64,000 nt of DNA from Desulfuromusa sp. (GTDB taxonomy: Bacteria; Desulfobacterota; Desulfuromonadia; Desulfuromonadales; Geopsychrobacteraceae): contig JADGEB010000004.1 in assembly GCA_016744595.1 (NCBI GenBank), positions 1 to 64,000 on the forward strand. The letters are read 5' to 3'. The notes beneath the pieces were generated by a model, which was not told where the DNA came from, did no database searches, and worked only from the letters and a program-made list of their open reading frames with translations. The position numbers and the translations under genes are program-made. Every line of letters starts with the position of its first letter. Within the stretch, counting starts at the first letter, position 1. Shown piece after piece: positions 26,102-34,564 of this stretch.

Positions 26102-26503
26102 TCACTCCCAGCGATTACCATTCTTACGGTGCAGCTCGATGTCCATGGACTCCACCCGCCCACGATCACTTATGAACGAGCTGAGTCCCCAACTCACCAG
26201 GCTAATGATCAGTGAGCCGAAGAGCGCTGAACCAAATCCGGCCACATGCAGGCCTCCAATAATTCCGGAAGTCATAAGCAGCAGGAAGGCATTGATAACA
26301 AAGGTGAAGAGGCCAAGCGTGAGAAGGTTAATCGGCAATGTAAGGATGATCAGAATCGGCCGGAAAAAGGCATTAAGAATACTCAGAACTACAGCTGCGA
26401 ACAAAGCAGTACCGAAACCACTGACCTCGATGCCGGGAAAGAGATAGGCAGAAACCATAATAGCAGCCGTAAGGATAAGCCATCTTAGAAACAGGCCAGG
26501 CAT
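26102..26503 (-). CDS. Phage-holin-4-type (YvlD-like) membrane protein
   Basis: 133 aa with four hydrophobic helices and the family repeats FPGIEVSGFGTALFAAVVLSILNA and LPINLLTLGLFTFVINAFLL (quoted in part), typical of PF04020. Despite the name, chromosomal members are usually small envelope proteins rather than lysis holins, and no phage genes adjoin it here. The C-terminus is polar and basic. Confidence 0.82.
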   Translation of the reverse strand: MPGLFLRWLILTAAIMVSAYLFPGIEVSGFGTALFAAVVLSILNAFFRPILIILTLPINLLTLGLFTFVINAFLLLMTSGIIGGLHVAGFGSALFGSLIISLVSWGLSSFISDRGRVESMDIELHRKNGNRWE

Positions 26504-26732
26504 AGGAACTCCTTGTAGAGATTGGGATGTGTCAGATAAAGTTTATCAGAACTGTCTCAACATTTTAGTAACGGATTAAGCTTTTTCTTTTCGATACGCA
26601 ATCGGCTCAACATCCCGGCAACGCTGTTCCACCTGATGGGAAATCCGTTGAATCATTTCAGCATTGAGACTGATTCCGCTTGGTTTTGCCAAAGAATAAG
26701 CTTCTTTACCGCTAATCACTTTTATTGGCCGA

Positions 26733-27368
26733 TCAGCGCACGAAGTTGGTATAGGTTTTAGCCTCCGGTTGGGGTGGGGTAATCGTACTCTTGCCATGTT
26801 CGACCAGTTTCATTAGCCAGGCCATGTTCTTGCCAAGCATTTGCATGACCTGCATCCCCTCGGAGTCCTGTGTTACCTCGCCGGGGCTGGTGCCATGGAT
26901 GACATTCCAATAGTTGGAGGACGGCATCAGCATTTCGGCATAGCAGATGAAATTGATCAATTGATTAAAGGCCGGAAGCCCACCCGAACGGCGAACCGCG
27001 ACCACTGCCGCACCAACTTTGTGGCGCAGCAGACCGCCATTAACGCCACTGACGTAGAAAGCACGGTCCATAAAGCATTTCATGGTTCCGCTCATAGCGG
27101 CAAAATAAACCGGCGAACCGAACAAGATGCCGTCGGCCTGCTTCATCTGTTGGATCCAATCATTAACCTGATCGCCCGGCAGTACACACTGTTCATTCAT
27201 ATTTTCGCGGCACTGACCGCAGGCCGTACAACCGCGAATAGATTTATTTCCCACTTGGATGATCTGTGTCTGAATCCCCTCTTGTTCCAGTTGATCGGTC
27301 ACCATTTTTAGAGTGTGAAAAGTATTGCCTTCGGCTTTTGGGCTGCCGTTGAATGCTATAACTTTCAT
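26733..27368 (-). CDS. Flavodoxin-family NAD(P)H-dependent FMN reductase
   Basis: 211-aa flavoprotein: the phosphate loop FNGSPKAEGNTFHTL binds FMN, the cysteine-rich GCTACGQCRENMNEQC is the signature of the iron-sulfur-flavoprotein-like subgroup, and GILFGSPVYFAAMSG contributes to the flavin site. Likely an NAD(P)H:quinone/flavin reductase used in anaerobic redox defence. Stand-alone gene. Confidence 0.88.
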   Translation of the reverse strand: MKVIAFNGSPKAEGNTFHTLKMVTDQLEQEGIQTQIIQVGNKSIRGCTACGQCRENMNEQCVLPGDQVNDWIQQMKQADGILFGSPVYFAAMSGTMKCFMDRAFYVSGVNGGLLRHKVGAAVVAVRRSGGLPAFNQLINFICYAEMLMPSSNYWNVIHGTSPGEVTQDSEGMQVMQMLGKNMAWLMKLVEHGKSTITPPQPEAKTYTNFVR

Positions 27369-27483
27369 GATTTTCCTTTCCTGTGGCGCAAAAAATTCTG
27401 ATGTTGTTTGGGGATAGGTTTGTATTTAATGTCACAATATCAACTACGTCCCGTTGGACTCTTCCAGAATTGCCAAACTCTCT

Positions 27484-28413
27484 TTAGTACCCACCCTCAA
27501 CATTAACCAAATTGAGCAATGTTTCACCATTTTGAGCCCGCCGATAATTTTCAACAATTTGTACCGCGGCTGATTTAGGATTAGTGACACTCGCAACATG
27601 CGGGGTGATTGTGATTTTATTGTGAGACCAGAAAGGATGATGTTTCGGCAACGGTTCTTCTCTGAAAACATCGAGTAGCGCACCAGAAAGCTGACCAGAT
27701 TCAAGGGCTAAGAGCAGGTCTTCCTCGACTAAATGAAATCCTCTGGCGACATTAATCAGATAGGTTTTTGGTGGCAAACGGTTGAAAGTCTGTGTATTGA
27801 GTATATTTTCTGTTTCTGGCGTCAATGGCAGCAGGCAGACGAGGATATTCGCCTTTTTCAGAAATTTATCCAGTTCATCATTGCCTGAATAGACCGGGAT
27901 ATTGTTGATCTCTTTTGGGCTGCGGCTCCAGCCAAAAACGTTGCACCCGAATTCTGATAACTTATTTGCAACATACCGACCGATTTCACCACAGCCCATA
28001 ATTCCGATACCAATTTCGGACATATGGGGGATCTGTTGCTCTTTCCATTCGCCGTCAGTTTGCTGCTGGCGGTAATCTTGAAACCGCCGAAAATGTTCAA
28101 GCACCCCGAGCATGACATATTCAGCCATCGACTGTTTCAGACCATCATCAACCAAACGAACCAACGGGATATTGGTCGGGCGGGTGCTATCGTTCAACAG
28201 GTGGTTGACCCCTGCCCCAAGGGAAGAGATGCATTTCAGATTCGGGAACTGTTGCAGAACTGCAGCAGGATGGTTCCAGCACAAAGCGAACTCAATTTCC
28301 TCAGGATTGCCGATCTCAGGCCAGACTTCGACTTTTAACTTTGGATCACAAGCATGAAGCGCTGTGACCCAGTTACTTACATCTTTGTTCGGGTAGATTA
28401 TAGCTAAGGACAT
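27484..28413 (-). CDS. ghrA: Glyoxylate/hydroxypyruvate reductase A-type D-2-hydroxyacid dehydrogenase
   Basis: 309 aa, D-isomer 2-hydroxyacid dehydrogenase. NAD(P)-binding GIGIMGCGEIGRYVANKL; catalytic Arg in LINVARG, Glu in FREEPLP and His in ITPHVASVTNP are in family order. The N-terminal substrate domain with SLGAGVNHLL points to the GhrA branch. It reduces glyoxylate or hydroxypyruvate; the gene name is given by similarity of layout only. Confidence 0.85.
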   Translation of the reverse strand: MSLAIIYPNKDVSNWVTALHACDPKLKVEVWPEIGNPEEIEFALCWNHPAAVLQQFPNLKCISSLGAGVNHLLNDSTRPTNIPLVRLVDDGLKQSMAEYVMLGVLEHFRRFQDYRQQQTDGEWKEQQIPHMSEIGIGIMGCGEIGRYVANKLSEFGCNVFGWSRSPKEINNIPVYSGNDELDKFLKKANILVCLLPLTPETENILNTQTFNRLPPKTYLINVARGFHLVEEDLLLALESGQLSGALLDVFREEPLPKHHPFWSHNKITITPHVASVTNPKSAAVQIVENYRRAQNGETLLNLVNVEGGY

Positions 28414-28495
28414 GCTATTTCCCTTTTACGGTATAGCGGAACGGAAAATAATTGTTTAGAGACGTCAAAAAGGGCAATCCGTAGACATAATATTA

Positions 28496-29440
28496 TTAAG
28501 CCATTGTGGAGTTCTTATGGAACAGCGCCGAAGTGTCACATGTTTTGCACTCCAGAAAAAACTTCTCCTTCTCTTTTCTCACCCGCAACGGTTTGCCACA
28601 ACCTGAGCAGGTCTTACGGATAGGCGTGTTCTTCTCACAATCGCGGCACTTTAAATAGTAGCCATACTTACCATAAGCCACATCGACCATTGTTCCACTA
28701 CAATGTTTGCAAGCTGCAAAGAATTTACTGGCACTATACTCAGTTTGAGCTTTTGGGGTTTGGTTCTTAGGTTTTTCTTTTTGAGCAGTGCTATTAACTG
28801 GCGAATTGTTCTTGATAAGAAATGTACTGATGTTTGCTCTTGTAGTTTTCCCAAGGATATAGGCTCCGAGGGAAAGTACCGCTCTGTCTTTTTTGCGATA
28901 ACCTTTGATGATTTCTTGGATCTTCTCAACTGCCCGGTCGGCCTTGCAAACGTAATTTAGTTCATCGAGGGACTTTTTAGGCCGCTTGATAATACCTGCG
29001 TCAGAGATCGCAACGACAATATCGATCGGCATCTTGTCAAACTTCATTTGAATGCCGAGCAGTTTTTTTAATAGTGCTTCCGCATGAGGTTCAAGATAAC
29101 GTTTTAAAAACTCCCCTTGGCGCTTAGCCTGTAGTACCGGAGATGGCATCCCCTTACTGACTCCGTTAAAAATACGAGACCATTCACCATGTTCGTTAAT
29201 AGTGACTTGCGAGGAGACACTCTTACTTTCGACAATAAGCATGCCGAATTCATGTAAAATAAGATGATCCATTTGTGCCGCATCATCATCCTGTATGATC
29301 CTAATTCCGTTTAAAATCAGAACATTTGGATCATCCCCAAAAGCACGTTTCAGGTAAAAGGCCATCTGTTTTTCAGCAGCCAAACCTGCTTGAACAAACT
29401 TATCAGAACTGTACACTTCCTCTGTTTCTTTAATAATCAT
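28496..29440 (-). CDS. NERD-domain protein with C-terminal zinc ribbons
   Basis: 314 aa. The N-terminal NERD (nuclease-related) domain spans about 15-130, with GLAAEKQMAFYLKRAFG and the PD-(D/E)xK-like core DHLILHEFGMLIVESKSV. The tail has two zinc ribbons, CKHC ... CRDC and CSGC ... CKTC, of the topoisomerase-I C-terminal type. It follows hsdM by about 30 nt at the end of the restriction-modification operon and is a plausible accessory nuclease of the island. Confidence 0.82.
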   Translation of the reverse strand: MIIKETEEVYSSDKFVQAGLAAEKQMAFYLKRAFGDDPNVLILNGIRIIQDDDAAQMDHLILHEFGMLIVESKSVSSQVTINEHGEWSRIFNGVSKGMPSPVLQAKRQGEFLKRYLEPHAEALLKKLLGIQMKFDKMPIDIVVAISDAGIIKRPKKSLDELNYVCKADRAVEKIQEIIKGYRKKDRAVLSLGAYILGKTTRANISTFLIKNNSPVNSTAQKEKPKNQTPKAQTEYSASKFFAACKHCSGTMVDVAYGKYGYYLKCRDCEKNTPIRKTCSGCGKPLRVRKEKEKFFLECKTCDTSALFHKNSTMA

Positions 29441-29471
29441 GATCCCCTCATAGAACTAATCAAATAGGTTA

Positions 29472-30953
29472 TTATTCACCCAAATCAACCGCAATTTCTC
29501 GAAACTGCTCTAGTGCCGCCTGCAAATCTTCCACAATTTCAGCCGCCAAAACACTTGGTTCAGGTAGATTATCGGAATCCTCCAGCGAATCATCCTTAAG
29601 CCAGAAGATATCAAGGCTGGCTTTGTCGCGGGCGATAAGGTCTTCGTAGTCGTAACTGCGCCAGCGGCCTGCTTGATTTTCATCGTTCCAAGTAGCGGTA
29701 CGCTGTTGCCGATTGGCGGGATTATAGAGCTGAACAAACTCATCCAGATCGCTGCGTTTAAGTGGATTGGTTTTCAAGGTGAAGTGCATGTTGGTGCGAA
29801 GATCGTAGATCCACAGTTTTTTGGTCCAAGGTGTTTCACTGGCTGGCTTGCGGTCAAAGAAGATCACGTTCGCCTTTACCCCTTGAGCGTAGAAAAGGCC
29901 GGTCGGCAGGCGCAGGATGGTGTGCACATCGCATTCGTGCAGCAGTTTACGGCGGATGGTCTCCCCTGCTCCGCCTTCGAACAGGACGTTGTCCGGCAAA
30001 ACCACGGCGGCACGGCCATGCTGTTTGAGCAGGGTTTTAACGTGCTGCATGAAGTTGAGCTGTTTATTTGAAGTTGTTGCCCAGAAATCATCACGCTCAA
30101 CAGTTTCCTTCTCCTTGGCAACCTTGCCATCTTCGGCAACGATGGTGGTGCTGCTCTTTTTGCCGAAGGGGGGATTGGTGAGGATGATGTCGAAGCGGTC
30201 ACCCGGATCAGCGGCGAGGGAATCGCTTACGACTAATGGCAAATTACTGTCGTCACTACCGATACCATGCAGCATCAGGTTCATGGCGCAGAGTCGTGCG
30301 GTCGACTGTACCAGCTCCCAGCCCTTGAAGGTTCCATCCATGAGCTTTTTCCGCTCATCCTTGGTCATGTGGGGATGGTTATCGACGAGGCTGTCATGGG
30401 CAGCGAGCAAAAAGCCGCCGGTTCCGCAAGCGGGGTCACTGATGGTCTCGCCCGGCTTGGGAGCAATAACGTCAACGATAGCCTGAATCAGTGGCCGCGG
30501 AGTGAAATACTGCCCGGCACCGCTTTTGGTGTCCTGTGCGTTTTTCTCCAACAGCCCTTCATAGGCATCGCCTTTAACATCGGCACTCATAACCGACCAA
30601 TTTTCGTTACCGATCAGATCGACTATCAGACGACGCAGTTTGGCCGGGTCCTGAAATTTGTTCTGCGACTTGTTGAAGATCAGCCCGAGCAGCCCTTTTT
30701 TATTGCCGAGGTTTTCCAAAGTGTGCCGATAGTGATCGAAAAGCTCGTCGCCGTCCTTCTTCAACAATGTCGGCCATGAGTAATCGGCGGGGACATTGCT
30801 TTTCTGGTTATAAGGCGGCTTGGTTCGCTCATCTGCCATTTTGAGGAAGAGCAGATAGGTGAGCTGTTCGACGTAATCGCCATAGCTCATGCCGTCGTCA
30901 CGCAGGACGTTACAGTAGTTCCACAGTTTGGATACGATTGCTGCTGAGGTCAT
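29472..30953 (-). CDS. hsdM: Type I restriction-modification DNA methyltransferase subunit HsdM
   Basis: 493-aa N6-adenine methyltransferase. N-terminal HsdM_N domain; SAM-binding motif I DPACGTGGFLLAAHDSL; catalytic motif IV ILTNPPFGK. With HsdS it methylates host DNA and with HsdR forms the restriction complex. ATG 30953 lies 5 nt after the stop of the RhuM-Fic gene. It is separated from hsdS and hsdR by four inserted genes, an unusual order. The first 32 codons are also found, diverged, in the scar at 32475-32621. Confidence 0.96.
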   Translation of the reverse strand: MTSAAIVSKLWNYCNVLRDDGMSYGDYVEQLTYLLFLKMADERTKPPYNQKSNVPADYSWPTLLKKDGDELFDHYRHTLENLGNKKGLLGLIFNKSQNKFQDPAKLRRLIVDLIGNENWSVMSADVKGDAYEGLLEKNAQDTKSGAGQYFTPRPLIQAIVDVIAPKPGETISDPACGTGGFLLAAHDSLVDNHPHMTKDERKKLMDGTFKGWELVQSTARLCAMNLMLHGIGSDDSNLPLVVSDSLAADPGDRFDIILTNPPFGKKSSTTIVAEDGKVAKEKETVERDDFWATTSNKQLNFMQHVKTLLKQHGRAAVVLPDNVLFEGGAGETIRRKLLHECDVHTILRLPTGLFYAQGVKANVIFFDRKPASETPWTKKLWIYDLRTNMHFTLKTNPLKRSDLDEFVQLYNPANRQQRTATWNDENQAGRWRSYDYEDLIARDKASLDIFWLKDDSLEDSDNLPEPSVLAAEIVEDLQAALEQFREIAVDLGE

Positions 30954-30958
30954 AATAT

Positions 30959-31954
30959 TTAGTCGTTACTCCGGTTGATCAGATTGATGATAACTTTGAC
31001 AATAGTTTCTTTCTCTTCAGGTCGGCTTTCGGCAATTAACAGGGTCAATGCCACTAGAGCATTATCCGCCAGACGTTTAGAACCGTCAGGTCGATAAAGA
31101 ATACCGTTCGCGGCAAGAAAATAGATAAATAGTGCTGCGGCAATCCGTTTGTTGCCATCACTGAAAGCGTGATTCTTCACTACAAAATAGAGCAGATTAG
31201 CGGATTTTTCCTCTACACTTGGATAAAGCTCTTTTCCATCAAAGGTCTGGTAAATAGTCCCCAAAGCGCTTTTGAATCCCTGATCCTTTTCAATGCCGAA
31301 CAAGCCATCAAACTCCCCTTTCATAGACTTGACCAAAGCAATTCCCTCCTCATAATCGACAATATGTAAGGCCTTGGGAGTGGTTTTATCAATGATCAAG
31401 CTGCCATGATCGTAACGATCCAACGTGGCGAGGGCATAGGCATAATCACTGATGACGCGCAACACATCCTCACCGGTGTCGGTCACCAATTCTTGCGTCT
31501 TCAGGGTGCGGGTCAGCAAATCGACTGTCTGTTGAAGCTCACGAAATTTTGCTGCATCTTCGCGCAAACGCTGCTCGTTGACGGTGTAGCCTTTGACCAG
31601 ATGCTCGCGCAGTAACCGTGTTGCCCACTGACGAAACTGAGTGCCACGCTTCGATTTAACCCTATAGCCGACAGAGATAATGACATCAAGGTTGTAATGG
31701 CCGGTATCGTAGGATTTACCATCCGCAGCAGTTATCCGGAATTTCCGGATAACTGAAGATTCATCCAGTTCTCCTTCTTTGAAAACATTTTTGAGGTGTT
31801 CATTAATCGTTCGCACATCTTTTTCAAACAGCAACGCCATCTGCTTCTGAGTTAACCAGACGGTCTCTTGCTTAAGTTGCACGTCAAGGGAAGGTTCTCC
31901 ACCTTCAGCCTGAAATAAAACCACTTGTCCGCCACTTATTTTCAATGTTGCCAT
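30959..31954 (-). CDS. RhuM-family protein with C-terminal Fic/Doc domain
   Basis: 331 aa from ATG 31954 (AAGGAAC ribosome site); a coupled start at 31972 overlaps the preceding stop and would add six residues. The N-terminal RhuM part has ETVWLTQKQMALLFEKDVRTINEHLKN (quoted in part), HYNLDVIISVGYRV and RGTQFRQWATRLLREHL. The C-terminal Fic domain has the core HAFSDGNKR, the AMP-transfer loop with its catalytic His. Such proteins are common between type I R-M genes; they could AMPylate a target as a toxin or regulate the system (inference). Confidence 0.88.
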   Translation of the reverse strand: MATLKISGGQVVLFQAEGGEPSLDVQLKQETVWLTQKQMALLFEKDVRTINEHLKNVFKEGELDESSVIRKFRITAADGKSYDTGHYNLDVIISVGYRVKSKRGTQFRQWATRLLREHLVKGYTVNEQRLREDAAKFRELQQTVDLLTRTLKTQELVTDTGEDVLRVISDYAYALATLDRYDHGSLIIDKTTPKALHIVDYEEGIALVKSMKGEFDGLFGIEKDQGFKSALGTIYQTFDGKELYPSVEEKSANLLYFVVKNHAFSDGNKRIAAALFIYFLAANGILYRPDGSKRLADNALVALTLLIAESRPEEKETIVKVIINLINRSND

Positions 31955-31968
31955 GGTCCGTTCCTTCT

Positions 31969-32478
31969 TCATCGCGTCAATAGCGTTTCAATCCGTGTCA
32001 GCATGGCCTTTTTCGGGAAAAAATATTTCCCCATCACTGACGTTGGACGTTCATTCAGCTTTAGAGATATTTCCAGAGGATTGCAATCCAAAACATGCTG
32101 ATCATGAATCAACCAACTCAGATCGAGATCTGCGGTCCGCAACGATCCAAGCACTGAGCGATCCGTCTTTTGGTCAAACTGCACCGGACCCAAAACCAGA
32201 GCCACACGTTTCAATAGCGTTTCAGAAACATTTTCTGCCGCCAGCGTTGCCAGAAACAGCTCGCGGTGTAAGCGCCCCAGTTCGGCAAAATTTGCTTTGA
32301 CTAGCCCTGGTAGAAACAAGCAGTATCGGCTTTCGTCGTGACAGAACAATACGCACTGGCGACGGTCATAACGGTAAAGATGCGCGTGCCAGTTCCCCAG
32401 TGGGCTGTTTTCTACAAGTGGTGTTGCAGAAACGTGGGGCAGTTTTTCAGCCAGCTTTTTGGTGCAGTGGAGAATCAA
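31969..32478 (-). CDS. DUF6933-type protein
   Basis: 169 aa. N-terminal ILHCTKKLAEKL ... WHAHLYRYDRRQCVLFCHDESRYCLFLPG (in part) matches the DUF6933 family, small proteins often found beside toxin or R-M genes. The start is TTG 32478 with AGGA 7 nt upstream and overlaps the stop of the scar ORF (TTGA). It overlaps the RhuM-Fic frame by ATGA, so the pair is probably one unit. Function unknown. Confidence 0.72.
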   Translation of the reverse strand: MILHCTKKLAEKLPHVSATPLVENSPLGNWHAHLYRYDRRQCVLFCHDESRYCLFLPGLVKANFAELGRLHRELFLATLAAENVSETLLKRVALVLGPVQFDQKTDRSVLGSLRTADLDLSWLIHDQHVLDCNPLEISLKLNERPTSVMGKYFFPKKAMLTRIETLLTR

Positions 32479-32621
32479 GTTCTGTTTCCTGTTTGCAGTA
32501 ACTGACCGGAGAAAGCTTGTTTTAAGGTGAGCTGTTCGACGTAGTCGCCGTAGCTCATGCCGTCGCCACGGAGGACGCTACAGAAGTTCCAGAGTTTGGA
32601 TATGATTGCTGCTGGGGTCAT
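32475..32621 (-). pseudogene. hsdM'-'hsdS fusion scar (48 codons)
   Basis: A 48-codon frame starting at an ATG that overlaps the DprA-like stop (TAATG). The first 32 residues match the N-terminus of the intact HsdM at 30953 at 27 positions (for example KLWNFCSVLR versus KLWNYCNVLR, then DGMSYGDYVEQLT identical). The last 16 begin LKQAFSGQL, the typical C-terminal end of HsdS proteins (compare ILKKAYSGKI at the end of the local HsdS). This is best explained by a deletion that joined the start of an hsdM to the end of an hsdS. Confidence 0.75.
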
Positions 32622-33598
32622 TATTTCTTCTTCCCAAACAAACCTAGTTGTTCTTCGGAATCATCTTTTTCATCTAACTTCTGAGTTTCATCAGTACGAT
32701 TTGCTACGTCAAAAACCCAGTCTAAATGTGCCCGACCAGTAGATTTACTTTTATGTAGCCTAAAGGCACCTTGCTCTAACAATTGTCGATTCCCTATTGC
32801 GCTTTCTGGAAGACCTTCATAGACAGGAGCAAGTAAAGGGACTCCAACCTCAAGACTTTTTTTCCCGGCAGCAATACTTCCACCTGTTGCACCTGCCTCA
32901 ATAAGAATCATGACCTTAGAGAGGGCAATGATAGTGTTGTTTCTTTGCATCGCATTACGAACACTCCATGGCAAATTGGGAAGAAACTCACTGACAACAC
33001 AAACCCTGTCCCAATCCCATAAATCCTCAATTTGCTTTTTTATGCGGAACTGATTTATGCCCTCAGGCAGCACAATTGTCGTTGTTCCACCAGCATTAAG
33101 GGCCGTACGGTGTGTAGCCATATCAATCCCGCTAGCATAACCTGAGTTAATATTTACCCCCTGCCCTGCTAATTGCTCTGCACAATCAGATGCTGTTGCA
33201 ATGCCTTTCTCACTTGCTTTTCTGGAGCCACAAAAACCCACAGATTTTTTATACAAAAGACAAATGTTTCCCTTAACCATCAAAAACAAAGGGGCTTTTT
33301 CTCCAAGAATATTCTTCAATCGACTGGGGTAACTATTTGAAAAATAATCAACAATAGTAATATCGTCTTCCATGAGTTGTGAGAGCTGCTGTAATGATTT
33401 ATCCCGAGCCTCTTCAAACTCCAAGATTTGATTACTTTTTAGATGTTTTTCGAGAGAAGCGCCTTTTGCCATAAAATCTGAAAAGGATTTATATGATTCA
33501 CCAGAAATTTTCCACAATGAATGGATTTTTGCTGGGCCAACACCTTTTACACCCAGCAAGGAAAATATGTCTAAGATGGCTGGTTTAATTTCTGTCAT
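32621..33598 (-). CDS. DprA/Smf-like DNA-handling protein
   Basis: 325 aa from ATG 33598, 4 nt after the phosphoribosyltransferase stop. An N-terminal helix-hairpin-helix-like region (LLGVKGVGPAKIHSLW) is followed by the DprA Rossmann fold: GFCGSRKASEKG, SGYASGIDMATHRTAL, TTTIVLPEGI, QRNNTIIALSKVMILIEAG and TGGSIAAGKKSLEVG. DprA loads RecA on incoming single-stranded DNA in transformation. The C-terminus is acidic and ends QLGLFGKKK rather than in a typical winged helix. Being inside an R-M operon argues for a defence or DNA-handling role (inference). Confidence 0.85.
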   Translation of the reverse strand: MTEIKPAILDIFSLLGVKGVGPAKIHSLWKISGESYKSFSDFMAKGASLEKHLKSNQILEFEEARDKSLQQLSQLMEDDITIVDYFSNSYPSRLKNILGEKAPLFLMVKGNICLLYKKSVGFCGSRKASEKGIATASDCAEQLAGQGVNINSGYASGIDMATHRTALNAGGTTTIVLPEGINQFRIKKQIEDLWDWDRVCVVSEFLPNLPWSVRNAMQRNNTIIALSKVMILIEAGATGGSIAAGKKSLEVGVPLLAPVYEGLPESAIGNRQLLEQGAFRLHKSKSTGRAHLDWVFDVANRTDETQKLDEKDDSEEQLGLFGKKK

Positions 33599-33602
33599 AT
33601 TG

Positions 33603-34520
33603 CTATCCAATGTTATCGGTATTACTGCATGTTTTATCACATGTTAAACCGAAGATTTTTTTAGCCCCAGCCTGCTGCAAAAGCATAGCAACATAATTTA
33701 TTGAGATTCCTGATTGATATACATCATCAATTAAAATGACTGTTTTTCCGGCAAATATCCCAGGTTCAACGGATATTGTTCCTCTGATTTCATCAAGCCG
33801 CTGAGTGGCCTTAAGGCCTTTTAGTTGAGCGCGTTTTATTATCGTCCGTACATGCTTAGTAAAATTATCAATATCCAATTTTTTTGAGAAAATATTTGCA
33901 AAACTTCTCGGCAAATCATATTGCTTAGCTGGTGTTGATGACGGCATAGCAACTACACAATCGGCATTTTTATAGCACTCCAGGTCATCCAGAAACGCCA
34001 AACACAAGAGAGCTAACCCCTTACCACCTTTCTTATAATTATCAGCACTGGGTACACTTCCGTCCCTGGGTTTTGCCAAATCACGCAATCGACCAACAGT
34101 TGAATGAGGCTTTGCGGGGTCGCCTCCTTGATGGTCATAGTCAATAGCGAAAGACAAAGCCATGCAGTCTCTAAGTGCAACGTATTTGCCAATAGTCTGA
34201 CAACAAGTCTCAGCTTCTTTAGGCGGTTCACCTGAAAAACACGTACCACTCAAAAACGTGTAACATCGGCCCTTGTCATTTGTCCTCATGCCAATGTGTG
34301 CCCCCTTGTAAAGGCTGTCAAATGCGTTTGAAAAGGTTTCTGGAAATGGAAATCTTACAGACCAATCACCGCCACCGTCATAAGGCTTGATCACTCCATA
34401 TCGATCTGGAAATTCATCATTAATCTTCATTCGACGAGGTTTTTGTACGACCATTGCCCTAATTGAGTCTTCAGTAATATCCATTTGCTTTGGACCGAAA
34501 TCTATTTTTATGATCCCCAT
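33603..34520 (-). CDS. ComF-like phosphoribosyltransferase-domain protein
   Basis: 305 aa. The C-terminal half is a type I PRTase fold: CVVAMPSSTPAKQYDLPRSF, TQRLDEIRGTISVEPG, the PRPP loop TVILIDDVYQSGISIN and QAGAKKIFGLTCDK. The N-terminal ~170 residues have no recognised domain and carry several cysteines (CYTFLSGTCF, ETCCQT). ComFC is the competence PRTase-fold protein reported to associate with DprA; here the pair is adjacent, 4 nt apart, inside the type I R-M operon. Confidence 0.8.
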   Translation of the reverse strand: MGIIKIDFGPKQMDITEDSIRAMVVQKPRRMKINDEFPDRYGVIKPYDGGGDWSVRFPFPETFSNAFDSLYKGAHIGMRTNDKGRCYTFLSGTCFSGEPPKEAETCCQTIGKYVALRDCMALSFAIDYDHQGGDPAKPHSTVGRLRDLAKPRDGSVPSADNYKKGGKGLALLCLAFLDDLECYKNADCVVAMPSSTPAKQYDLPRSFANIFSKKLDIDNFTKHVRTIIKRAQLKGLKATQRLDEIRGTISVEPGIFAGKTVILIDDVYQSGISINYVAMLLQQAGAKKIFGLTCDKTCSNTDNIG

Positions 34521-34564
34521 ATCCTATCCCCCATTAACAACCATCAAAGTGACATTAAATGTCA

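Noticed and set aside
26102..26503. Holin-family hit considered as part of a second prophage
   Set aside because: The family is common in chromosomes as YvlD-like envelope proteins and no other phage genes adjoin.
26576..26720. Minus-strand frame ending AYSLAKPSGISLNAEM ... HQVEQRCRDVEP with gene-like residue use after the FMN reductase
   Set aside because: No convincing start or ribosome site, no recognised family and mostly short; it could be a remnant, but evidence is too thin for a feature.
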